Shown in pieces: positions 55,601-64,000 of a stretch of DNA of 64,000 nucleotides. Source of the stretch: Euphorbia lathyris (taxonomy: Eukaryota > Streptophyta > Magnoliopsida > Malpighiales > Euphorbiaceae); NCBI RefSeq assembly GCF_963576675.1, contig NC_088913.1, positions 73,717,001 to 73,781,000 of the forward strand. The letters are read 5' to 3'. Within the stretch, counting starts at the first letter, position 1. Each line of letters starts with the position of its first letter. Position numbers and translations under genes: made by a program. The notes under the pieces are model-generated. The model did not search any database. It had not been told where the DNA came from and worked only from the letters and a program-made list of their open reading frames with translations.

Positions 55601-57108
55601 ATGTGCAGTTAGAAGTAAATGAAGTAACAGGTTTGATGGCTACACTACGGGTAAAACCAGATTTGAAAGAAAGGATCCAAGAAGCACAATGGCATGATCC
55701 TTATTTATAGAAAATGCGAGATCGTGTACAACAAGGTAAAAGACCTGATATTTCTGTGGAAGATGATGGAACTATGATGATAGGTAGTCGATTATGTGTT
55801 CCAGATGTAGCAGATTTAAGATCAGAAATTCTACAGGAAGCACATAATTCTCCTTATGCTATGCACCCAGGAATGACAAAGATGTACAGAAATTTGAGAC
55901 CTTTTTACTGGTGGCCTACAATGAAGAAAGATGTATCTGATTTTGTTTCCAAATGTTTGACATGTCAACAGGTTAAAGCCGAACATCAAGCTCCCGTGGG
56001 AAAACTAAAACCTTTAACCATACCAGAGTGGAAATGGGAGAGGATCACTATGGATTTTGTGATGGGATTACCAAGAACAAGGCGTAGACACGATAGTATA
56101 TGGGTGATAGTGGATAGACTTACAAAATCTGCTCACTTTCTACCGGTTCAACAGACAGACTCGATGGATAAATTGGCTAGACTTTATGTGGAACAAATTG
56201 TGAGATTGCATGGAGTACCTATATCTATTGTTTCAGATCGTGATCCTAGATTTACATCTAGATTTTAGGGCAGTTTACAGCACTCCTTGGGAACAAAATT
56301 GCATTTCAGTACATCTTTTCATCCACAGACAGATGGACAATCAGAAAGAACTATTCAGACCTTAGAGGATATGATGAGAGCTTGTGTTCTTAATTTCCAA
56401 GGTGAGTGGGATATACATTTACCTCTTATGGAGTTTGCTTATAATAATGGTTATCATTCGAGTATAGGCATGGCACCTTATGAGGCATTATATGGAAGAC
56501 CATGTAGAAGCCCTATATGTTGGGATGTTGAAGGAATGAGGCAATTGGAAGGACCTGAGTTAGTCCAGGAAACTGTTGAGAAGATCAATGTCATAAAGAA
56601 GTATTTAAAAGCTGCACAGGAACGTCAGAAAGCCTATGTGGATCAGCACCGAAGGGAGATGGAATATAAAGTTGGAGATAAAGTGTTTTTAAAAATATCC
56701 CCATGGAAAGGAATAGTTCGTTTTGGCAGAAGAGGGAAGTTGAATCCAAGATACATCGGGCCTTATGAGATCGTTGAGAGAGTTGGACCATTGGATTATA
56801 GGTTAGCTTTACCACCAGAATTGTCTTTAATACATGATGTATTTCACGTGTCAGTATTAAGAAGATATAGATCAGACCTAAGTCATATGATTTCTGAACC
56901 TGAGATTGCAATAGTGAACACAGACTTGACTATTCGTGAGCAACCTTTAGAGATTTTGGGACGAGAAATGAAACGACTCAGAAACCGTGAAATTCCAATG
57001 GTTAAGGTGAGATGGAGTCATAATCAAACACTTGATGAGGCAACTTGGGAGGTAGAAGAAAATATGAGGACACAATATCCTTACCTATTTGAAGCTTCTG
57101 GTAAGTGA
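52684..57108 (+). pseudogene. Tekay-like gag-pol polyprotein (5' gag deleted, two nonsense codons)
   Basis: One frame carries, in order: the back half of gag ([10 protein letters not shown] onward); a Gly/Arg-rich stretch and zinc fingers, the last being [14 protein letters not shown] (about residue 257); protease DPGSTHSY (about 357); RT with [13 protein letters not shown] and FIDDILVYS (about 690); RNase [11 protein letters not shown] (about 837); and integrase with an HHCC finger and DDE region ([26 protein letters not shown]). The tail (RWSHNQTLDEATWEVEE) is chromodomain-like. The frame is interrupted by TAG at 55708-55710 and TAG at 56266-56268, with no frameshift. The first Met (52684) is in LTR-derived sequence, so no proper gag start remains. 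Confidence 0.88.
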
Positions 57109-57124
57109 ATTTCGGGGACGAAAT

Positions 57125-57164
57125 TCTTTAAGGGGGGAAGAACTGTAACATCCCCAAAACCCTA
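57125..57164 (+). mobile_element. Tekay-like polypurine tract and 21-bp 3' LTR stub
   Basis: TTCTTTAAGGGGGGAAGA is the polypurine tract. The 3' LTR starts at 57144 (TGTAACATCC) and is interrupted at 57165 by the Athila-like element. The remainder of the LTR must lie beyond the window. Confidence 0.85.
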
Positions 57165-58714
57165 TGTTAAGCCCAAAATATACCTAAAATATCATTAACA
57201 TTTACATCATTTTTATTACGAATTTGTGTTATTTATATCTGTTTAGATTACTTTTACTTTCGAATATCTTTCTTTCTTGCAAGGTACTTGAATATTTGGT
57301 AAAATCCAAATAGGAACGAAAAAGGATCTAAAACAGAAGAAAAACCCTACAAAAGGAGCCAAAGACGACGTAAATCGAAAGCGCCAAGTCGAGGACACGA
57401 ACGAAAGCAAGAAGTAAGAAAACCTGCCGGGCCGCGACAGTGGATCCCAGACCCGCGACCGCGACACGCGTGGTATAACCTTTTCTCCCCTTCGTCCAGC
57501 TCAGTGCTACGTCATTCACGGCCGCGGATTACTATCCTCGGTAAGTGCAGAAATTCACCAAGAGCATTTAACACATGCTGAAAATCCAAGAAACGCGTTT
57601 GTTCAAGTGGATAAAGACGTCCTTTCACAACGGACACGACTCTTAACCAACGGATACATCACTTCAAACACAACCCTTCAACATCTATAAATAAAGAGTT
57701 GATGTTGAGAAAAAGTGTAATGAAATGTTATAATATAGATATAGAAATCAGAGCGTAGAACTTATGTCGAAGTTCTAAGTAAAAACATTTCGAGAGTTAG
57801 AAATTAGATTCTGTACAAAACAAGATGAGGTACACATATTGTTTATAGTTTAATTACAACTCAGTAGCGTTTAGACATTGTTCCAGTTTTAGTTTGCATC
57901 ATGGTAGTGGCCGACCGAATCCCTATTATGAAGTTACAGCGAGAAGATTGAGTAAAGTGTTCGCCCCCGAGCCTGACAACCTCCTAGGAAACCCAAGGAA
58001 GCGGAACCGATCAAGCCCTTCACTTGCACGCCCTCGAAGAACTCGATGCTCCTTATTCTCTGTAAACTTGTATCAATTTATATTTCATCTAATAAAGTCC
58101 GTTCTATTCGACAAATCGTTATGCAGCACTTATGGTAACCAATCCAATATAAGTGAGGCTGGTGTTTTCATTAATATGCACTTGAATTCAAAATCATTAC
58201 AAGGAAACTTTGTTGAACACTTAGGCAAATTATCATCTCGAAAGAGTTTTAATTTGAGTAAGGGCAACTATCCCGAAAGGGTTTTGTCGCGTTCAAAGCC
58301 AATTAATTAGAGGTTCCGTCATTTATTTCATCATCATAATCGATACAAAGTTTAAGTTGTTTTCTTTGCTTAATGCAAATGAACAAATTCATTCATTTTT
58401 CTAATAAGTTCTAAATGTTCCTGTTTTGTAAAATTCATCCTTAAAATCAGATGATCTTTCTAACAATCGATTTATTCTAAATACATAATCTTATTCCAGC
58501 ATTTTCAAATACTCAAAGTTCACAAATTCAATCAAATAAATTTCCTAAATTCAATTAATCCAATTTTCACTTTTCATTTACATTTAATAATAAATCCAAC
58601 AAGTTCGAAATTAATAATTCAAAAATAAGTTTTTTCGTTAAAAAACGTATCCCTGTGGGATCGATATTTTTATTACTACAAGCGAAACTGTGCACTTGCG
58701 GAAATCGCTCAACA
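57165..58714 (+). mobile_element. Athila-like 5' LTR (family B), nested insertion
   Basis: A 1,550-bp LTR, TGTTAAGCCC...GCTCAACA, homologous to 45581-47096. TATAAATA lies at 57686-57693. The U3 palindrome region near 57431-57471 keeps the CCGCGAC and GCGACACGCG words, but the stem is disrupted. Confidence 0.88.
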
Positions 58715-58720
58715 AGTTTT

Positions 58721-58738
58721 TGGCGCCGTTGCCGGGGA
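58721..58738 (+). promoter_or_regulatory. Primer-binding site, tRNA-Asp
   Basis: TGGCGCCGTTGCCGGGGA, six bases after the LTR end; the same primer as at 38978. Confidence 0.9.
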
Positions 58739-58911
58739 TACGCCAAAATTTTTGACAAATTTTTATTTTTTTTGTATTTTATTTTCGAATATAGGTTTAT
58801 ACATTATTTTTATACAATTTTTATATTTTATTTATTTTTCAGTTTATATAACACATTTTGTTTTCAATTTTGTTTTGAAGGTAGTTTGGCTCGTGTAACA
58901 ATTTCAAGTTC

Positions 58912-61167
58912 ATGCGCAGTTCGCGAAATTCGAGCACGCCACCAGATCCTTTTGATCCAGAAATTGAAAGAACACTTAAGAAAAACAAGAAAAACAACAA
59001 AAACAAAGACAAAACACCCTTAAAAACCAAAGTAGTCCAGCCAGAAATCATGGCCGATCCACCGACACTTATGGATTATGCTAGGCCAGGAATGGCCGGT
59101 GTAACTAATAGTGTAGTTAGACCCCGTATAAACGCAAATCAATTTGAAATTAAGCCTGCTTTGCTTAATATGTTGCAAAACAACGTAACGTTTTACGGAT
59201 TGCCTAACGAAAACCCTAATGCACATTTGACAAATTTCTTAGAAATTTGTGACACTTTTAAAATTACTGATGTAACAGCCGAAGCAATCAAACTTCGCCT
59301 CTTTCCTTTCACTTTGAAGGATAAGGCAAAAATTTGGTTAACTTCTATGCCTGCTGCAACATTTGAAACTTGGGACCAATTAGTCCAAGCATTTTTACAA
59401 AAATATTTTCCCTTAGCAAAAACCGCAAGAGTCATCAAAGAGTTGACATCTTTTACACAAAATGATAATGAAACTCTTTATGAAGCTTGGGAACGTTTTA
59501 AAGAACTTCAACGTTTATGCCCACACCACCAATTGCCAGATGCACTTTTAATGCAGACATTCTATAATGGATTAAATCCTACGACTAGAGGTTCATTAGA
59601 TGCTATGTCTGGAGGGTTATTTATGAAGAAGACGTCCGCCCAAGCAAGAGAACTTTTGGAGGAAATGGCAATCAACAGCAGTATATGGCCCGTAGAGCGT
59701 GGACATATACCAACGGCAAAACCATCATCCTCATGTACATCATCGGTTAAAGGTATAATGAATCTTGATCCTGTAGCAATGTTACAAGCCCAATTTTCTG
59801 CCTTATCGCACAAAATTGATAAATTTATGGCACCATGCGATCCTAATGATCCGATCCAGAGAGACATTGACTACGAAGGTATGAATGAGATAGAACAGGT
59901 AAATTTTGTCCAAGGACAAAACCAAACTACTAATCCTTATTCTAATACTTATAATCCTGGATGGAGAAATCATCCTAACTTTAACTGGAAAGATGGTAAT
60001 AATAATAATAATGCAAATGCTAATCAATATCGTATAAATAATTATCAAAATCAAACAAGAGATACGATTAGCACTTTATCTTCAAAAATCGACAAATTTA
60101 TAGATGCTATGAATGGAAAGGTAAGTAATCAAGACGATGGTTTTAAACGGATCGAAAATAAATTCGATCAGCTTATCAAAAACCAATCATCTAGCATCCA
60201 TAATTTGGAAGTTCAAATTGGACAACTTGCTAAATCAATTCCATCCCGCAAAGAGGGAAGTCTTCCCAGCCAAACGGAAGAAAATCCGAAAGAGCATGTT
60301 AAGGCTATCACTCTTCGTTCGGGGAAAAACTACTTAGGTCCGGAAATGCCCGGAAATTCAACTTTACCTGGAAATGATTTACCAAAATCCAAAGAAGATA
60401 CGTTAAAACAAAAAGATACGCCAATTGACTCTAATCCAAAACCTTTTGTACCAAAGCCACCTTTTCCACACAGGGTCCGAAATAAGGACCATGATAAACA
60501 ACTTTTATCATTTTTAGACAAACTTAAAAATTTGCATATAAATTTAACATTCATGGATGCAATTACGCAAATTCCTAATTATGGAAAATTCTTGAAAGAT
60601 TTAATTTCAAAAAAGATTAGTTGGGAAGGAATTTCATCCATTTCACTTTCTGAAGATTGTAGTTCGATAGTATCAATCAAATTACCTACTAAACTCAAAG
60701 ATCCCGGATGCTTTACCATTCCGTGTACTTTGGGAAATATGGAATTCCCAAGTTGTCTTTGCGATTTAGGAGCTAGTATAAACTTGATGCCATTGTCTAT
60801 TTTTGAGAAATTAGGATTAGAAGAAGACATCAAGCGTACCAATATGGTTTTGCAATTAGCGGATCAATCCACTAAAAGACCGTATGGTATAATTGAAGAC
60901 GTTTTGGTAAAAGTTGACAAATTTATTTTTCCTACTGATTTTGTTATCTTAGATTTTGCTTATGATGTTAATTGTCCGCTAATCTTTGGTAGACCATTCA
61001 TGAACACGGGACGTGCTCTAGTTGATGTGTCGGAAGGAAAAGTAGTTTTACGAATAGGTGACGATAAGATCGAGTTCAATATGAATCAAGCAATGAAATA
61101 TCCTATGGAGGATTTCGCTTGTATGAAGCTTGATTTAATTGAAGAATGTGTTAATGACATTGTTTAA
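58912..61167 (+). CDS. Athila-like gag-protease (751 aa)
   Basis: The capsid precursor and protease of the nested element. The basic N-terminus (PPDPFDPEIERTLKKNKKN) is followed by the conserved Tat/Athila capsid core (FYGLPNENPNAHL, LKDKAKIWLTSMP, FLQKYFPLAKTA, LYEAWERFKELQRLCPHH). An Asn/Gln-rich linker and the motif VKAITLRSGK come next. The aspartic protease follows at about residue 618 (CDLGASINLMPLSI). It assembles cytoplasmic particles and processes the polyprotein. No CCHC knuckle is visible. The frame ends at TAA 61165-61167. Pol continues in the same frame, so in the usual single-ORF form this would be an internal codon. Confidence 0.9.
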   Translation: MRSSRNSSTPPDPFDPEIERTLKKNKKNNKNKDKTPLKTKVVQPEIMADPPTLMDYARPGMAGVTNSVVRPRINANQFEIKPALLNMLQNNVTFYGLPNENPNAHLTNFLEICDTFKITDVTAEAIKLRLFPFTLKDKAKIWLTSMPAATFETWDQLVQAFLQKYFPLAKTARVIKELTSFTQNDNETLYEAWERFKELQRLCPHHQLPDALLMQTFYNGLNPTTRGSLDAMSGGLFMKKTSAQARELLEEMAINSSIWPVERGHIPTAKPSSSCTSSVKGIMNLDPVAMLQAQFSALSHKIDKFMAPCDPNDPIQRDIDYEGMNEIEQVNFVQGQNQTTNPYSNTYNPGWRNHPNFNWKDGNNNNNANANQYRINNYQNQTRDTISTLSSKIDKFIDAMNGKVSNQDDGFKRIENKFDQLIKNQSSSIHNLEVQIGQLAKSIPSRKEGSLPSQTEENPKEHVKAITLRSGKNYLGPEMPGNSTLPGNDLPKSKEDTLKQKDTPIDSNPKPFVPKPPFPHRVRNKDHDKQLLSFLDKLKNLHINLTFMDAITQIPNYGKFLKDLISKKISWEGISSISLSEDCSSIVSIKLPTKLKDPGCFTIPCTLGNMEFPSCLCDLGASINLMPLSIFEKLGLEEDIKRTNMVLQLADQSTKRPYGIIEDVLVKVDKFIFPTDFVILDFAYDVNCPLIFGRPFMNTGRALVDVSEGKVVLRIGDDKIEFNMNQAMKYPMEDFACMKLDLIEECVNDIV

Positions 61168-64000
61168 AGAGAAGAAATAATAGAACCTGTAATGGGCGAA
61201 GAATTAGAAGATAAGGACCCAGAGCCTTTGATTCGAGAAGATGGACCAGTTCCGCCTTCAGTAATAGTTCCACCTAAATTAGAACTTAAAGAACTACCAA
61301 ACCATCTGAGATACACTTTCCTAGGCGGAAGTGACACTCTACCTATAATCATCTCTAACAAATTAACAGAAAATCAAGAAGAAAAATTGAAAGAAGTTGT
61401 TAGAAATAGAATAGGAAGTATGGGATGGCAGATTTCAGATTTAAAAGGGATTAATCCTAGTATTGTAATGCATAGGATTCACTTAGAAGAAGATAAGCCA
61501 CCTAAAGCGGATAGACAAAGACGTTTAAATCCGAACATGAAAGAAGTAGTAAAAAATGAGATTACTAAACTTTTAGACGATGGAATCATTTATCTTATTT
61601 CGGATAGTGAATGGGTTAGTCCAATCCATTGTGTACCCAAAAAGGGAGGTATAACTGTAGTAAGGAATGATGAAGGTGAATTAATACCTACGCGAACCAC
61701 CACCGGTTGGAGGGTTTGTATAGATTATAGGAACCTAAATAAGGCAACTAGGAAAGATCATTTTCCTTTACCTTTCATCGATCAAATGATCGAAAGGATA
61801 GCCGGTCATGCATTTTATTGTTTTCTTGATGGTTATTCCGGATTCTTTCAAATATATATTTACCCGGATGACCAAGATAAAACAACCTTCACATGTCCTT
61901 ATGGAACATTTACATATAGAAGAATGCCTTTTGGTTTATGTAATGCACCAGCAACTTTTCAACGTTGCATGACTGTAATTTTTAATGATTTCATCGAAGA
62001 TATCATGGAAGTATTTATGGATGATTTTTCAGTTTATGGAGATTCTTTTGATGCATGTTTAAAAAACTTAGATAGAGTTCTTTCTAGATGCGAAGAAACG
62101 AATTTGGTATTAAATTGGGAAAAATGTCATTTCATGGTCGACGAAGGAATTGTTTTAGGTTATAAAATATCTGAAAAAGGATTAGAAGTGGATAGAGCAA
62201 AGACTTCAGTAATAGAAAAATTACCCCCACCAACAACTGTCAAGGGAGTAAGATCTTTTCTAGGACATGCAGGTTTTTACAGAAGATTTATAAAAAACTT
62301 TTCTGTGATTTCCAAACCACTTACTAATTTACTTATGAAGGATTCAACCTTCGACTTTAATGAAGATTGTATTAAAGCTTTTGAAACATTGAAAACAGCC
62401 TTAGTCAGTGCGCCCATAATTGCTAAACCCGATTGGGATTTGCCTTTTGAAATCATGTGTGATGCAAGTGACCTAGCAGTAGGATGTGTTTTAGGTCAAA
62501 GAAAGGATAAAAAATTACATATTATTTATTATGCAAGTCATACATTGTCCGGTGCACAATTAAATTACACAACAACAGAAAAAGAGATGTTAGCCGTAGT
62601 GTTTGCATGTGATAAGTTTAGGTCATACTTGTTAGGATCTAAAGTTATTATTTATACAGATCACGCAGCTTTACGTTATCTGTTTGCTAAGAAAGATGCA
62701 AAACCGCATCTGATTAGATGGGTTTTGTTGTTACAAGAATTTGATATAGAAATTAAAGACAAAAAGGGGGTAGAAAACCTTGTCGCCGATCATCTATCGA
62801 GACTAGAAGATGAAAACGGTCCTATAGGTGAAACTGTCGGTATACAAGATGATTTCCCCGATGAACATCTCTATCATGTAGAAAGTATCATGTCACCATG
62901 GTATGCAGATTTTGCTAATTATCTTGCAACCGGTATCGTTCCGGAAGGATTATCTCCCCAACAGAGGAAGAAATTTTTCTTCGATATTAAACAATATTTT
63001 TGGGAAGATCCCTTTCTATTCAAATCATGTGGTGACGGGATAATTAGGAGATGTATTGGAGAAAATGAATATGAATCTATAATAACAGAATGTCATTCCA
63101 GCTCGTATGGAGGACATAATGGAGTTAATAAAACGGTAGCTAAAATATTAGAATGTGGTTTCTTTTGGCCTACAATGTTTAAGGACGTTGGTTCATTTAT
63201 TACTCGTTGTGATAAATGCCAAAGAACGGGAAATTTAGGAAGGAAAGATGAGATGCCCCTCATAAACGTGTTGGAAGTTGAAATCTTCGACATGTGGGGA
63301 ATTGATTTCATGGGACCTTTTCCGCCTTCCAATGGTAAAACTTACATATTAGTAGCCGTTGATTATGTTTCGAAGTGGGTTGAAGCAATTGCAACCCCTA
63401 CGAATGATTCTAAAGTAGTTATTACTTTTCTTGACGATATATTTTGTAGATTCGGTTGTCCTAGATACGTTGTTAGTGATGGCGGTACCCATTTCATAAA
63501 TCGAAATTTTGATATGCTTATGAAAAAATATGGAGTACGCCACCGCGTGTCAACACCATACCATCCTCAGTCAAATGGTCAGGCGGAGATCTCAAATAGA
63601 GAACTCAAATGGATTCTAGAGAAAACTGTTTCGTCATCAAGAAAAGATTGGTCACAAAAACTCAATAATGCGCTATGGGCATACCGTACTGCATTTAAGT
63701 CACCAATAGGAATGACTCCATATCGTTTAGTATATGGAAAAGCATGTCATTTACCAGTTGAATTAGAACATAAAGCCTATTGGGCTATTAGAAAACTTAA
63801 TTTTGATTTACAACAAGCAGGAAAGAAACGTTTGCTCAATTTGAATGAGTTAGATGAGTTACGTCATCTATCGTATGAGAATGCGAAGATTTATAAAGAA
63901 AAAGTGAAAAAATGGCACGATGCCAAGATCAAAGTTAAACACTTTAATGTTGGAGATAAGGTGCTGTTATTTAATTCACGGCTTCGTATATTTCCAGGAA
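61168..64000 (+). CDS. Athila-like pol: RT, RNase H, integrase (partial, runs off window)
   Basis: Open without any stop from the codon after the gag-protease TAA to the window end; the first in-frame ATG is 61192. Reverse transcriptase shows [14 protein letters not shown] and the catalytic [10 protein letters not shown] (about nt 62013). RNase H shows [14 protein letters not shown] (about 62458), [10 protein letters not shown] and VADHLSRLE. Integrase shows the HHCC finger ([11 protein letters not shown], then CDKCQRTG) and DDE blocks ([31 protein letters not shown]). It continues past where the element at 39077 has a stop. Expression would need readthrough of the TAA or reinitiation. The env-position region and 3' LTR are outside the window. 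Confidence 0.88.

Overview
The window is nuclear DNA of a eudicot plant. The evidence is CC-NB-LRR resistance genes, plant-type LINEs (L1 with RNase H, and RTE), a tRNA-derived SINE, and copia, Tekay-like and Athila/Tat-like LTR retrotransposons. The species cannot be told from the sequence. Genes and repeats were identified by reading motifs and by comparing paralogous segments inside the window; no database search was possible.

Region 1 (1-32.8 kb) is a decayed NLR (RPP13-like CNL) cluster on the minus strand. The same unit (CNL gene, LRR relic, and a 5'UTR/splice-donor-like flank) occurs three times. Copy 1 (780-3510) is frameshifted. Copy 2 (10692-13418) is an intact 908-codon gene. Copy 3 (30459-32038) has lost its 5' half and is frameshifted. 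Two more diverged LRR relics lie at 7.6-8.8 kb and 32.1-32.8 kb. Between the copies are a full-length RTE LINE with an intact ORF and an 18-bp target-site duplication (TSD), a Mutator-type non-autonomous element, nested foldback MITEs, a SINE, a plastid PDZ-protein pseudogene fragment, a small two-exon GRF-zinc-finger-like gene, and a very recent 3,594-bp tandem duplication. That duplication joins parts of an RTE, a copia LTR and an L1 LINE.

Region 2 (32.8-37.3 kb) holds two truncated copia elements in opposite orientation, one 5' end and one 3' end.

Region 3 (37.7-50.6 kb) is a chimeric Athila/Tat-like element. A 5' LTR, tRNA-Asp primer-binding site and gag start of one family are fused to the integrase, env-position region and 3' LTR of another. 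The env-position region carries two intact, related ATHILA-ORF1-like genes (315 and 405 codons). Each is preceded by a GC-rich palindrome and then a TATA box, the same arrangement as in the LTR U3. A second 3' half lies inverted beside it, making a large imperfect palindrome. Both arms share a four-fold array of stem-loops between the last ORF and the polypurine tract.

Region 4 (50.6-64 kb) is a Tekay-like element with a deleted gag start and two nonsense codons. Its 3' LTR is interrupted after 21 bp by an Athila-like element, which runs off the window with gag-protease and pol open apart from one in-frame TAA.

The only plausibly functional host genes are the copy-2 CNL and, less surely, the GRF-like microgene. 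The most unusual structure is the paired env-position ORFs with repeated promoter-like modules in region 3.
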